A stretch of DNA of 64,000 bases from Belliella baltica DSM 15883 (GCF_000265405.1 NC_018010.1:3183501-3247500); one strand, 5' to 3'; numbered from the stretch's first letter, positions 1 through 9,116 are shown. Notes: a model not told the origin generated them from the letters alone. Program-made: numbers and translations.

Positions 1-2
1 GG

Positions 3-359
3 AAACTCCATCTAGATGAAATCATCAAGGAAGAAGGTCTTGAGAATTGTTTCATCTCTGAAATAACAGTTTTTGAACTGAAATACGGAGCAGAAAACAG
101 CGATGATCCCAAAAAATCTCACAGAGCGGTTGATAAATTTGTGAAAGGGCTAACCATCATACCGATTTTTGGGATAGTAGACCAGTATGCCAATAACAAA
201 GTCTTGCTAAGAAAAAACGGAACACCGATGCATGATGAATTTGATTTGATCATTGGTGTTACTGCAGTCGCTAACGAAATGATTTTGGTAACTGACAATA
301 TTAAAGACTTTAGGTACTTAGAAAACCTGAAATTGGAAAACTGGTTGGAAAGAAAATAA
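3..359 (+). CDS. PIN-domain (VapC-type) toxin, 5'-truncated by window edge
   Basis: The frame is open from the window edge, so the start lies to the left; the visible part is 118 residues. The segments ISEITVFELKYG, DEFDLIIGVTAVANEMILVTDN and DFRYLENLKLENW are typical of the PIN fold of VapC ribonuclease toxins: an acidic residue in the ELKYG helix, the D of FDLIIG, and the TDN acidic end. PIN toxins cleave RNA and are normally paired with a small antitoxin gene just upstream, which would be outside the window. It is followed within 10 bp by the attC-like core and a group II intron, so it looks like the terminal gene of a cassette. Family assignment is from motifs only. Confidence 0.75.
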   Translation, partial: KLHLDEIIKEEGLENCFISEITVFELKYGAENSDDPKKSHRAVDKFVKGLTIIPIFGIVDQYANNKVLLRKNGTPMHDEFDLIIGVTAVANEMILVTDNIKDFRYLENLKLENWLERK

Positions 360-472
360 CCTCCCTGTAATCGAGTAGACGGCCGTGAGCCATAAGCTCA
401 CGGTGCGCCTCTCACACCACCGTACGTACGGGTCTCCCCGAATCAAGTTCGGGGCAGGCTGTATACGGCGGT

Positions 473-680
473 TCACTGGATTGTAGGTTGCGATTTGAGG
501 TAATAAGAAAGCATGGATTCATAACCTTTTCTTCTTAGTCGTGACAAAGTTATCGTAGTGATCAGAATCGGACTCTGGGCAACAGCCCATCCCCCTTTCC
601 TGGTTCTACTCCATGCATATGCATGGTCTTGGTCCACTCCCAATCTGATCAGGTTTTTACGTTTCCGCTCGGGTTTCTTC
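473..680 (-). pseudogene. detached C-terminal part of intron 1 maturase
   Basis: Reading from the W codon before the palindrome and skipping 19 nt, the frame gives KKPERKRKNLIRLGVDQDHA, then a KGGWAVAQSPIL segment and SMLSYYLK, ending at a TGA at 473-475. This matches the usual end of group IIC maturases (KGGW/YW..A.SPIL.....YY). The 66 residues are undamaged in copy 1 apart from the separating palindrome. Confidence 0.7.
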
Positions 681-698
681 TCCCGATAGCTATCGGGA
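681..698. repeat. short perfect palindrome interrupting the maturase gene (also at 3605 and 17165)
   Basis: TCCCGATAGCTATCGGGA is a perfect 18-bp palindrome lying at the same codon in all three intron copies. It inserts a stop and changes frame (restoring the frame needs removal of 19 nt), so it looks like an inserted short palindromic repeat rather than native coding sequence. Confidence 0.75.
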
Positions 699-1763
699 CC
701 AAATACAGTATCGAAGTCGGTTTCTCAGCCACTCGTCGAGTGATTTCAGCTTTGCGGAGATACTGGCAAGACGGTAATTGTTTACCCATCCCCGCCATAC
801 CTCTGCCATCTTTTTGAGTCTTTCCTCAAAACTGTAGGGTTTGGTTTTCTTGGTGATCTGCTTGAGCTTACGTTTCAGTGAGTCCCAGCTGTTTTTCTTC
901 ACCACCAACTGATATTTTCCTTTGACTCCTTTTTGGTAGGTTGGAACAAATGCATGACCCAACATTTCAAAATTGGACGGTCTTCGGATGCCGCTTTTCT
1001 CCCTGTTTATGGGAAGTCTGAGTTTTTCCTTTAGAAAAAGGTAGATCTCGTTACCCACTTTTCTGGCTTCCTTCTTTGACTTGGTGTAAATGCTGAAATC
1101 ATCTGCATATCGGACGTATTTCAGGTTTCTCCGTTCCAGTTCCTTGTCCAATAAGTCCAGAAGGATGTTGGACAGTAGTGGGCTGAGTGGCGATCCTTGC
1201 GGAACGCCTTTTCTACGCCTGTGCAGTTTTCCGTTGATCTGGATTGGTGCACGCAGCCACTTTCTGATAAGCCTTAGGGTAGTCGGACATTTTACCCGTT
1301 GGTAGATCAATTGAAGTAGAACCGAGTGGTCAACCTCGTCAAAGAATCCCTTAAGGTCGATGTCCACAATATCCTGATAGCCATCATTGATGTTTTTCAG
1401 GGCTTGTGTTACCGCCTTATGGATGTTCTTTTCGGGACGGAAGCCGTAGCTGTGTTCCTCGAACGTAAGTTCGTATTTAGTCATCAGCACTTGGCTTAAC
1501 GCCTGTTGGAGCCATCTGTCCACTACTGTGGGAACTCCGAGCAATCTTGTCTTTCCGTTACTCTTGGGTATCTCGACCCCTTTGATAGGTTTGGGTACAT
1601 AACTGTGGTTGAGGATGGATGTGGCAATCCTATCCCTGTTGCTTTCCAGAAAGGAAAGCAGTTCGGTGACCTTCATGCCGTCCACCCCTGCCGAACCCTT
1701 GTTCCGCACCACCTGTCGGTATGCTTTGTAAAGGTTCTTACGGTTGAGTACTTTTTCTATCAT
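690..1763 (-). CDS. ltrA: group II intron reverse transcriptase/maturase, C-terminus cut off by a palindrome
   Basis: This is a reverse transcriptase with the group II intron layout: YGFRP (residues 106-110), the DIDLKGFFDEVDH motif, GVPQGSPLSPLL (186-197) and YADD (219-222), then the start of the maturase (X) region. It should splice its intron RNA and prime reverse transcription at attC sites. The reading frame stops at residue 357 inside an 18-bp perfect palindrome (681-698). Past the palindrome another frame continues with the expected maturase C-terminus (473-680). No endonuclease domain is seen, as usual for class IIC. Upstream on its own strand lies intron domain I-III RNA. Confidence 0.85.
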   Translation of the reverse strand: MIEKVLNRKNLYKAYRQVVRNKGSAGVDGMKVTELLSFLESNRDRIATSILNHSYVPKPIKGVEIPKSNGKTRLLGVPTVVDRWLQQALSQVLMTKYELTFEEHSYGFRPEKNIHKAVTQALKNINDGYQDIVDIDLKGFFDEVDHSVLLQLIYQRVKCPTTLRLIRKWLRAPIQINGKLHRRRKGVPQGSPLSPLLSNILLDLLDKELERRNLKYVRYADDFSIYTKSKKEARKVGNEIYLFLKEKLRLPINREKSGIRRPSNFEMLGHAFVPTYQKGVKGKYQLVVKKNSWDSLKRKLKQITKKTKPYSFEERLKKMAEVWRGWVNNYRLASISAKLKSLDEWLRNRLRYCIWSR

Positions 1764-2555
1764 AGCTTAATCTGTTAACCCTGTCCGCTTAAGATAAGGC
1801 TACCCCAAAAGTTGCTCCTTATCGAATTTGGACGTAATCCAATGTTCAGTCCTTCGCTGCCCAGTGAGACCTCTGTAGCTCTTACAGCTCGTTACCGGCA
1901 ACTACTACGACCTCGGCTGACTTCTCTTAGGTGTTCCCGACACCCAGAGACCTCCCTCGGTAAGATGAATATCCTTGTGTCTATCCCTGCCATATCTACT
2001 ACTTTGGTACTTCCTTCCTTGTGGAAGGTTGGGACTTCGGTGTGCTGTGTCACCTCATCCGACCTCATAGCCTCCGTATATGGTTTCTGTTCGTCAGTAC
2101 AGACACCGCAGTCTGGCTTACTTCACTGCATGCCTCACGGCAAACCAGCTTGCCACTTGCTTGGCTTCGGGACGTTACCCCCGCGCTTAAAGGGACTCTC
2201 ACCCGTTGGAACGGTCAACTTTTTGACCTATATTCACCATTCAAGGCACACACAGGCGTTTGGCTCAATGGCGGGTGAAGTGGTTAATTGAACATTCTAC
2301 CTCGCATCAACTTTTGTGGTGTATTGACAGTTTTGTGCTCCGAAATCCGCCACTGCGCCAAGCGCCAAAACGTTACCCAACATTTAAAAAAATCTGGCTG
2401 TTTATCGAGATTAAAAAAAATTATGATAAAAATAGGATTGAAAAAGGCTTGTACGAATTGACTTTACTCGAATGTAATTTTTATGCAGATGGGCTTAACT
2501 CAGACGCAACCTTTATCTAAAATGAACATCTTAAAAATGGTTAAAACCAAAGAAA

Positions 2556-3206
2556 ATGAAAAATTATATACACATTTCAATATTACTAATTCTATTTACA
2601 AATGCTGAAATAGCAATCGGTCAAGATAGTGAGCAAAGCAAATACAGCATTCAATTTAATTTGGGTATTTCAAGAACCTTACATTACAATCAACCCGTAA
2701 ACTTATTTCAAAGCCTTGAAGGCAGCTTTCCAGAAGAGCAAAAGCCTAGAAATTCACCAAATGTAAATTTGAGTATTTATCGAGATTTTAATAGTAAAAA
2801 TAGTTTGAAAATAGGTTTTGGTTCATCGAGTTACAGGTTTTGGGAAAGAGCTCAATCGAATGTTGGGGACGGAATAACCTTCGTAACCGTTGAATCGGTT
2901 CGAAGTTGGAGCTTTTACGGATTATCTTTAGGTTATAGATTTATTTTAAATCCAGAAAGAAAAGTCCGCCTCTTTGTTGAAAATGAATTTATTTACGAAA
3001 TACCAACACAAAATTATGCACTACTTAAAAGTGGATTAGCAATACAACCAAAAATAGGTGGTATTTTAAATCTCAATGATAATTGGAGTATTCTTGTCGA
3101 AGGATTCTTTAAATCAGCGTTAACAATGTATAGTGACAAAAATTTTGGAGAGGACTATAAGCCTTATGCTTATGGTATACAATTAGGAGTTAATTTAAGA
3201 ATATAA
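2556..3206 (+). CDS. small outer-membrane beta-barrel-like protein (cassette cargo)
   Basis: The 216-residue product has an N-terminal signal peptide (hydrophobic stretch IHISILLILFTNAEIAIG ending before QD). The body is rich in alternating aromatic/polar strands (IQFNLGIS, SLKIGFGSSSYRF, SFYGLSLGYRF, VRLFVENEF, WSILVEGFF) and the end is YGIQLGVNLRI. This resembles the PorT/OMP_b-brl type of 8-stranded barrels. It is the only gene in a cassette running from 2373 to about 3248, whose ends (TTACCCAAC and GTTGGGTAA) are reverse complements. Role unknown. Confidence 0.7.
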   Translation: MKNYIHISILLILFTNAEIAIGQDSEQSKYSIQFNLGISRTLHYNQPVNLFQSLEGSFPEEQKPRNSPNVNLSIYRDFNSKNSLKIGFGSSSYRFWERAQSNVGDGITFVTVESVRSWSFYGLSLGYRFILNPERKVRLFVENEFIYEIPTQNYALLKSGLAIQPKIGGILNLNDNWSILVEGFFKSALTMYSDKNFGEDYKPYAYGIQLGVNLRI

Positions 3207-3350
3207 GAGGAATTTTGAGAATTGGGTTGCGGAAAAAACGTTGGGTAATCGAGTAGACGGCCGTGAGCCATAAGCTCACGGTGCGCCTCTCACACCACCG
3301 TACGTACGGGTCTCCCCGAATCAAGTTCGGGGCAGGCTGTATACGGCGGT

Positions 3351-4722
3351 TCACTGGATTGTAGGTTGCGATTTGAGGTAATAAGAAAGCATGGATTCAT
3401 AACCTTTTCTTCTTAGTCGTGACAAAGTTATCGTAGTGATCAGAATCGGACTCTGGGCAACAGCCCATCCCCCTTTCTGCCTTCCCGCGGCCTGGCCCTT
3501 CGCTAAAAATGTCCACTGGACATTTTCTATACGCTCAGTCCTTCCATGCATATGCATGGTCTTGGTCCACTCCCAATCTGATCAGGTTTTTACGTTTCCG
3601 CTCGGGTTTCTTCTCCCGATAGCTATCGGGACCAAATACAGTATCGAAGTCGGTTTCTCAGCCACTCGTCGAGTGATTTCAGCTTTGCGGAGATACTGGC
3701 AAGACGGTAATTGTTTACCCATCCCCGCCATACCTCTGCCATCTTTTTGAGTCTTTCCTCAAAACTGTAGGGTTTGGTTTTCTTGGTGATCTGCTTGAGC
3801 TTACGTTTCAGTGAGTCCCAGCTGTTTTTCTTCACCACCAACTGATATTTTCCTTTGACTCCTTTTTGGTAGGTTGGAACAAATGCATGACCCAACATTT
3901 CAAAATTGGACGGTCTTCGGATGCCGCTTTTCTCCCTGTTTATGGGAAGTCTGAGTTTTCCTTTAGAAAAAGGTAGATCTCGTTACCCACTTTTCTGGCT
4001 TCCTTCTTTGACTTGGTGTAAATGCTGAAATCATCTGCATATCGGACGTATTTCAGGTTTCTCCGTTCCAGTTCCTTGTCCAATAAGTCCAGAAGGATGT
4101 TGGACAGTAGTGGGCTGAGTGGCGATCCTTGCGGAACGCCTTTTCTACGCCTGTGCAGTTTTCCGTTGATCTGGATTGGTGCACGCAGCCACTTTCTGAT
4201 AAGCCTTAGGGTAGTCGGACATTTTACCCGTTGGTAGATCAATTGAAGTAGAACCGAGTGGTCAACCTCGTCAAAGAATCCCTTAAGGTCGATGTCCACA
4301 ATATCCTGATAGCCATCATTGATGTTTTTCAGGGCTTGTGTTACCGCCTTATGGATGTTCTTTTCGGGACGGAAGCCGTAGCTGTGTTCCTCGAACGTAA
4401 GTTCGTATTTAGTCATCAGCACTTGGCTTAACGCCTGTTGGAGCCATCTGTCCACTACTGTGGGAACTCCGAGCAATCTTGTCTTTCCGTTACTCTTGGG
4501 TATCTCGACCCCTTTGATAGGTTTGGGTACATAACTGTGGTTGAGGATGGATGTGGCAATCCTATCCCTGTTGCTTTCCAGAAAGGAAAGCAGTTCGGTG
4601 ACCTTCATGCCGTCCACCCCTGCCGAACCCTTGTTCCGCACCACCTGTCGGTATGCTTTGTAAAGGTTCTTACGGTTGAGTACTTTTTCTATCATTGTTA
4701 AACTGTTAACCCTCCCCTGCAT
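3351..4722 (-). pseudogene. ltrA: frameshifted intron 2 reverse transcriptase
   Basis: The N-terminal 250-odd residues (to about 3940) include all RT motifs up to YADD and beyond. Loss of one T in the T-run at 3954-3959 (copies 1 and 3 have five T, this copy four) shifts the frame; the rest continues in another frame at 3623-3898. The shared palindrome (3605-3622) and an about 67-bp insert (3477-3544) further separate the terminal KGGWAVAQSPIL segment (to 3351). It is presumably not active on its own and would need a protein supplied by copy 1 or 3. Confidence 0.85.
3477..3544. repeat. REP-like palindromic insert in intron 2, member a
   Basis: Absent from intron copy 1 at this site. The core CTTCGCTAAAA ... 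TTTTCTATACGCTCAGTCCT encloses the palindrome TGTCCA-C-TGGACA. A second member with the same flanks but a different palindrome is at 4717-4774, and both recur in intron 3 (17026-17093 and 18267-18324). Confidence 0.7.
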
Positions 4723-4774
4723 GCCGGCCCCTCACTAAAATCTTCCACAGGAAGATTTCTATACGCTCGGTCCT
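4717..4774. repeat. REP-like palindromic insert in intron 2, member b
   Basis: It shares the flanks CTCACTAAAA ... TTTCTATACGCTCGGTCCT with member a, but its inner stem is TCTTCC-ACA-GGAAGA. The stem is kept although the bases differ, so the hairpin rather than the sequence seems to be conserved. It lies just upstream of the maturase start and adds nine in-frame codons before the MIEK start. Confidence 0.7.
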
Positions 4775-5448
4775 GCTTAAGATAAGGCTACCCCAAAAGT
4801 TGCTCCTTATCGAATTTGGACGTAATCCAATGTTCAGTCCTTCGCTGCCCAGTGAGACCTCTGTAGCTCTTACAGCTCGTTACCGGCAACTACTACGACC
4901 TCGGCTGACTTCTCTTAGGTGTTCCCGACACCCAGAGACCTCCCTCGGTAAGATGAATATCCTTGTGTCTATCCCTGCCATATCTACTACTTTGGTACTT
5001 CCTTCCTTGTGGAAGGTTGGGACTTCGGTGTGCTGTGTCACCTCATCCGACCTCATAGCCTCCGTATATGGTTTCTGTTCGTCAGTACAGACACCGCAGT
5101 CTGGCTTACTTCACTGCATGCCTCACGGCAAACCAGCTTGCCACTTGCTTGGCTTCGGGACGTTACCCCCGCGCTTAAGGGACTCTCACCCGTTGGAACG
5201 GTCAACTTTTTGACCTATATTCACCATTCAAGGCACACACATGGGTTTTGCAAGATGCGGGGTTGAAGGAAATCTCAGAAAATTTGTAGAAAATACCCGC
5301 AAAAAACTTTTCCATTTTTTAGTTTTTTCGTAATTTTAAAAAATGGAAAAAGTTTTTGCTAGTGCTCGGTCACATCTTGAAATTTCAGTTGCAGTAGCCC
5401 GCACCTCGCAAAGCCCTTTCCCGTTATCGGCAATTGCATACCAAAATT

Positions 5449-6153
5449 ATGTTTAAAATGAAAATTAAATTGACAATTATAACTTTTTTAGCACTTTTAA
5501 CCTCTTGCTCTGTTACTCAAAATCAGAAAGACAAACTGAAAAGTGAATTAACTCAAATTCTAAAATCTGACCAAGAATTGAGAGAACTTTGGACACCAGA
5601 TTTAAGTCCAGAAAGAAAAAATGAAATTTTACAGACTTATAAAATAAGCGAAAGTGAATTTCAAAAGCAAGGATGGAAAATAACAGAAAAAAATGACAGT
5701 ATCAATTTGTTAAAAACGGAAAAAATAATCAAAAAATATGGTTATCCAGGAAAGGAACTTGTCGGAGAGAAACTAAGTAATGCAGTTTGGTATGTTATTC
5801 AACATTCAAAACTTCCAATTATTGAAAAGTATTTTCCATTAATGATAAAAGCACAAGAAAATGGAGATTTAAGTAAACAACAAATCGCAATGATGAAAGA
5901 TAGGATGCTTATGTATCAAGGTAAAGAACAAATTTATGGAACTCAAGGTGCAGGAAGATTATTTGTTAATCCCGAAACCAAAAAGGAAGAATGGACAAAT
6001 TTTATTTGGCCAATTGAAAATCCTGAAAAAGTAAATGAATTAAGAACTTCTATGGATATTAAAATGTCAATAGAAGAATATGCGAAATCAATGGGAATTG
6101 ATTATTCAAAAAAATATACACTTAAAGAAATTGAGAAATTAACAAAAAAATAA
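5449..6153 (+). CDS. putative lipoprotein, cassette cargo
   Basis: The 234-residue product begins MFKMKIKLTIITFLALLTSC, a lipoprotein signal with the cleavage Cys in LTSC. The second ATG at 5458 is an equally good start; an earlier TTG frame start would lie in the attC boundary. The rest is Lys/Glu-rich, mostly helical, with no family recognised: KEQIYGTQGAG, FVNPETKKEEWTNFIWPIENPE and a terminal YSKKYTLKEIEKL. The layout resembles small DUF6624-like lipoproteins, but this is only an impression. It is the sole gene of the cassette from 5424 to 6169, bounded by GTTATCGGCA and TGCCGATAAC. Confidence 0.65.
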   Translation: MFKMKIKLTIITFLALLTSCSVTQNQKDKLKSELTQILKSDQELRELWTPDLSPERKNEILQTYKISESEFQKQGWKITEKNDSINLLKTEKIIKKYGYPGKELVGEKLSNAVWYVIQHSKLPIIEKYFPLMIKAQENGDLSKQQIAMMKDRMLMYQGKEQIYGTQGAGRLFVNPETKKEEWTNFIWPIENPEKVNELRTSMDIKMSIEEYAKSMGIDYSKKYTLKEIEKLTKK

Positions 6154-6159
6154 AGCAAC

Positions 6160-6354
6160 TGCCGATAACATGGGTTTTGCAAGATGCGGGGTTGAAGGAA
6201 ATCTCAGAAATATTCTAGAAAATACCCGCAAAAAACCATTTCATTTTTTTTTTGTAAATTTGAAAAAATGAAAATGGTTTTTGCTAGAGATTGGTTCTCC
6301 TCCCGACTTTCAGTTTACAGTAGCCCGCACCTCGCAAAGCCCTTTTCCGTTGAA
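6160..6354 (+). other. attC-like recombination site 3 (no intron)
   Basis: The core TGCCGATAAC (6160-6169) is followed by ATGGGTTTTGCAAGATGCGGGG, and the site closes with CCCGCACCTCGCAAAGCCC and CCGTT (6347-6351). Outer stem as in site 2. The inner arm AAAACCATTTCATTTTTT pairs with AAAAAATGAAAATGGTTTT; compared with site 2 several base pairs are changed on both sides, i.e. compensated. About 195 nt. This uninterrupted copy was used to fix the intron ends. Confidence 0.75.
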
Positions 6355-6397
6355 CCAAACCTCCTTCGTCGGTAGTTTTTAGCTTACCTTCAAGTGG

Positions 6398-6426
6398 TTG
6401 ATTTTTTGATGTTTATCGTAAATTTA
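6398..6426 (+). promoter_or_regulatory. candidate Bacteroidota promoter for the IS91 remnant
   Basis: TTG at 6398-6400 and TAAATTTA at 6419-6426 are 18 nt apart, near the TTG / TAnnTTTG consensus. Not otherwise supported. Confidence 0.35.
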
Positions 6427-6470
6427 TACCATGTTAAATCTTTAATTTATTTCATCATGGAAAAAAAAGT

Positions 6471-7547
6471 TTGCGTCAAAGGATGTTTGAAGAGATGTCT
6501 TATCGGCATTACTCTCCAAGAAGTATCAAGACTTACATTGGTCTTGTTTCAATAGTTTCCAAGTACTTTGGAAAAAGCCCTGACCTGATCAGTATAGCCG
6601 AGTTAAAGCATTATTTATTCACCAGAATCGAACAAGATAAACTTTCGGCATCCTCGGTAAATCAGACTATCAGTGGTTTCAAGATACTTTTTAAAGATGT
6701 TTTGGGTAGAGAGTGGGATCCTGTGAAGATCAAGCGTCCAAGACGTCCTAAAATTCTTCCTACTGTTTTTTCCAAAGAGGAAATATCTCAAATTCTTAAT
6801 AGTATTCGGAATAGGAAGCATTACTGTCTCATAGCTCTTGCGTATGGATCAGGCCTCAGGCTTGGGGAGGTGATTAGTCTAAAACCATCCGATATTGACA
6901 GTGACGGGATGCAGTGGATACATGCTAACAAAAAGTTCTTTGTACCGATCAAAGCGCTGTCTGCAATTTTCAGGGGAGTGTTTATGGAAAGACTTATTGG
7001 AGCGATACAGTCAAAGGAGTTGAAGATACCGAAAAGTCAAGATGTATTGTATGGTGATATAAAATCCATAAAAAGCAAAGCTTATGAAAAGCCATGGAAT
7101 GTCTATGTCAAGAAAACGTTCAAGGGAGCCAACCAAGTGGTTTCCTATCTTGGAAGATATACTCACAGGGTAGCCATAAGCAATAGCAGGATTTTGGCTA
7201 CTGATGGGCATACGGTCAGGTTTCAGTGGAAGGATTACCGTGACAACAAAAGCAAGACACTGACACTTGACTGTGCTGAGTTTGTCAGAAGGTTTATGCA
7301 ACATATCCTTCCCTCAGGTTTTTACAAAATCAGATATTATGGCATAATGGCTTCTACTAATAGCGCTACAAAAATGGATGAATGCTTTCGGCTTTTAAAA
7401 AAAACCAGGTTGATTTCATTTTATCAGGGCTTGAGTACATATGAAGTATTGAGAGAGATCTTTGGAGATGAAATGTTCAAATGTCCATGTTGCAAATCGG
7501 GGAAGATGGTATTTGGTATCCGAGAAGAGAAAGGAGAAGCTCCTTAA
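6471..7547 (+). pseudogene. chimeric fusion: N-half of tyrosine recombinase joined to C-half of IS91 transposase
   Basis: Residues 1 to about 148 are the SAM-like N-domain and first catalytic box (YGSGLRLGEV) of a phage-type integrase. From about residue 149 (GMQWIHANKKFFVPIKAL) the protein is the second half of an IS91 transposase, including the tyrosine pair YLGRY and a C-terminal Cys cluster CPCC. The integrase has lost HxxR and the nucleophile; the transposase has lost the zinc finger and the HUH motif. A single in-frame deletion spanning both genes explains this. At the start, an A8 run after ATG (6457) is one base short of joining the frame. Confidence 0.8.
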
Positions 7548-7750
7548 ATAAAATTGGTAGATTGAAGTTCTTTGAAAAACTGAAGTAAAAACAAAAACAG
7601 AAAAGTATGTTATTGGGAAAGATATGCCCGATTCAAAGAGAAAAAGCAAAAGAATAGACCAAAAAAATAGTCTCACCTCAAGAGAAAAAGCATAACTGAT
7701 CAAAATAAACCAAAACAAAAGCATATAAATACCCATAGAGGTAGCACGGC

Positions 7751-7847
7751 TTAGTCCAACTATGTTTTAATCGCAATCTTGATAGAACTATTTATTATAG
7801 TTATTTTTTTAGGTAGATTGCGTTTAAAACACTTTACGTTACCTGCA
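7751..7847 (+). other. attC-like recombination site 4 (short)
   Basis: The core TTAGTCCAAC (7751-7760) is followed by GTTTTAATCGCAATCT, which pairs with AGATTGCGTTTAAAAC (7815-7830), and the site closes at ACGTTACCTGC (7836-7845). About 95 nt, the shortest site here. The new cassette begins at TTACCTGCAAGCAT. Confidence 0.65.
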
Positions 7848-7865
7848 AGCATAAAAAAGACAACC

Positions 7866-9116
7866 ATGACAGAAAAGTTTGAACTACTAATAAGAAATTA
7901 TAAAGCAGACCCCGAGAGTGTTTACAATACTTGGTTCGCCAATAATGATGAAAGACTAAAAGCTTTTCGTTCAATTCGCAGAGGGGTACAGCAGGTTATA
8001 AATGACATTAAGGATAAAAATTTTCCAAACGATTTTAAAGGAAGTTCCTTAGAGTTTGTTTTATCTTGTATTTCGGAGCAAAAGCAAGTTTTTGTTGGTG
8101 TCGCTCATCCCTTTTATTGGAAACCAAAATTAAGAATTCCGGACATTTATGAAAATGAAAAAAATAAAAACGATTTCGGACAATTTTTAGAAAACTGTTT
8201 TAATTACAACACAAAAGAAGATGCGATTTTAAAAGAAATAATAAAACTGGACCAACTTAAAATTAAAGGACTTGGTCCTGCGGTCGCAAGCATTTTGTAT
8301 TTTTTGCATCCTACTACTATTCCACCATTTAACACTGCAATTGTCAATGGTTACAACACACTATTCAATGACAACAAAAAATTAGGTTCTTGGAATGAAT
8401 ATCTCAAACTACGAGAAACATTAATTGAAACAAATGAAAAACATAAATCTTTACTTTCTAACGACCTTGGTGCGTTTTCAGGGTTACTATTTGAAATAGG
8501 TGCAAAGAAAATGATTATTGGCGAAGAAAAATTTATAACAGAAGAAGACAAAATTAAATTTGAAAAGCAAGTAGAGAAAAGAAGGAAAGAAGTAGAGAGT
8601 GAGCAATTAGAAGTTGATGTACACACCGAAATGCAGTATCATTTACTGAAAATTGGACAAGCATTAGGTTATGATGTAATTAGTGCATCGAATGACCGAT
8701 CTAAATCTCACCAAGGAAATAATTTTTCATTTTTAAGTTTATCTAATTTTCCTAAGATGGACATCAGCAAAGAAACGTATAACACCGTTGGACTAATTGA
8801 TGTTGTTTGGTTCGAGAAAGGGACAAACAAGCCAATTTGTGCGTTTGAGGTTGAAAAAAGCACTTCCATTTATTCGGGTATTTTAAGGTTGACAGACTTA
8901 TCATACTCTTTTACTGAAAGTGAGCAACACCTATATATTGTTTTACCTAACAAAAGAGAAAAGGAAGTTGTAATGCAGCTTTCAAGACCATCAATAAAAA
9001 GTAGTCAAACAAAAATTCAATATATTTTATTCTCGGAGTTAAGAGAGCATTGTGATGCACTTTGCAAATTTGGAGAAAGTCATAACATACTTAAGAAAAT
9101 TGCAAGGACAGTTTAA
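7866..9116 (+). CDS. predicted PD-(D/E)XK nuclease with helix-hairpin-helix-like domain
   Basis: The 416-residue product uses the ATG at 7866, since longer frames run into the attC hairpin. The N-terminal half contains [20 protein letters not shown] with a following proline-rich segment, like the HhH DNA-binding element of glycosylases or restriction enzymes. The C-terminal part has [23 protein letters not shown]: a buried D and ExEK spaced as in PD-(D/E)XK nucleases. The middle has a charged coiled coil ([20 protein letters not shown]). Best guess is a type II restriction or defence nuclease; no cognate methylase is adjacent. It is the only gene in the cassette from 7839 to 9142, whose ends GTTACCTGC and GCAGGTAAC match. 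Confidence 0.6.
   Translation: MTEKFELLIRNYKADPESVYNTWFANNDERLKAFRSIRRGVQQVINDIKDKNFPNDFKGSSLEFVLSCISEQKQVFVGVAHPFYWKPKLRIPDIYENEKNKNDFGQFLENCFNYNTKEDAILKEIIKLDQLKIKGLGPAVASILYFLHPTTIPPFNTAIVNGYNTLFNDNKKLGSWNEYLKLRETLIETNEKHKSLLSNDLGAFSGLLFEIGAKKMIIGEEKFITEEDKIKFEKQVEKRRKEVESEQLEVDVHTEMQYHLLKIGQALGYDVISASNDRSKSHQGNNFSFLSLSNFPKMDISKETYNTVGLIDVVWFEKGTNKPICAFEVEKSTSIYSGILRLTDLSYSFTESEQHLYIVLPNKREKEVVMQLSRPSIKSSQTKIQYILFSELREHCDALCKFGESHNILKKIARTV

Larger units (their letters stand above)
370..2251 (-). mobile_element. group II intron copy 1 (class IIC-attC type)
   Basis: The intron lies on the minus strand. It starts GTGTGCC (2251 leftward) and ends CTACTCGAT at 370, with a candidate bulged A seven bases from the 3' end. 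A domain-V-like hairpin (CCGCCGTATAC paired with GTACGTACGGTGG, CCGC-type as in IIC introns) and a domain-VI-like hairpin (CCGTGAGC/GCTCACGG) lie at about 374-475. Ends were fixed by comparing three copies with an uninterrupted attC in the same window. It sits in the bottom strand of the attC core, between GT and TA. At 1,882 bp it is shorter than the other copies because it lacks two about 60-bp inserts. Confidence 0.88.
362..2380 (+). other. attC-like recombination site 1, split by group II intron 1
   Basis: With the intron (370-2251) removed, the site reads CCTCCCTGTA|ACAGGCGTTTGGC and closes with GCCAAGCGCCAAAACGTT at 2357-2374. GGCGTTTGGC pairs with GCCAAGCGCC, and AATGGCGG pairs imperfectly with CCGCCACTG, giving a long imperfect hairpin of about 135 nt. 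The G|TT of ACGTTACCCAAC (2372-2374) marks the start of the next cassette. The structure follows integron attC logic (R''-L''-loop-L'-R'); assignment is by inspection, without a covariance-model search. Confidence 0.7.
3248..5238 (-). mobile_element. group II intron copy 2 (class IIC-attC type)
   Basis: Same ends as copy 1: GTGTGCC at the right, CTCGAT at the left, in the same position of the attC core. The 1,991-bp element is nearly identical to copy 3 but carries a one-base deletion in the reverse transcriptase gene. It contains two related about 60-bp inserts, one on each side of the open reading frame. Confidence 0.88.
3240..5432 (+). other. attC-like recombination site 2, split by group II intron 2
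   Basis: The left core GTTGGGTA lies at 3240-3247. The right part from 5239 reads ACATGGGTTTTGCAAGATGCGGGG and closes with CCCGCACCTCGCAAAGCCC and CCGTT at 5421-5425. The outer stem GGGTTTTGC/GCAAAGCCC is nearly perfect. Inside is a second hairpin in which an about 20-nt AT-rich arm pairs with a distal complement (5300-5360). About 200 nt without the intron, longer than typical integron attC sites. Confidence 0.7.
6349..7750 (+). mobile_element. degenerate IS91-family remnant, plus orientation
   Basis: It begins GTTGAAC immediately at the attC-3 right core, the same end sequence (read on the minus strand) as the complete IS91 copies at 13350 and 25113. It contains a fused remnant of the two IS91 genes. 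The right limit is uncertain, before the attC-4 core at 7751. The non-coding tail 7548-7750 is A-rich with no gene seen. Confidence 0.6.

Noticed and set aside
1812..2291. Long plus-strand reading frames over the intron 5' part (and at 4800, 18350)
   Set aside because: They lie in the structured RNA region of the introns on the opposite strand, repeat with each copy, and resemble no protein; they are not genes.
2260..2520. 86-codon plus-strand frame after intron 1
   Set aside because: It starts inside the attC hairpin and runs over the cassette boundary; no protein-like features.
6350..6365. GTTGAACCAAACC as the start of a separate cassette
   Set aside because: Its expected partner end is missing (the next core is AGTCCAAC) and GTTGAAC is the IS91 end sequence, so it is read as the IS91 junction.
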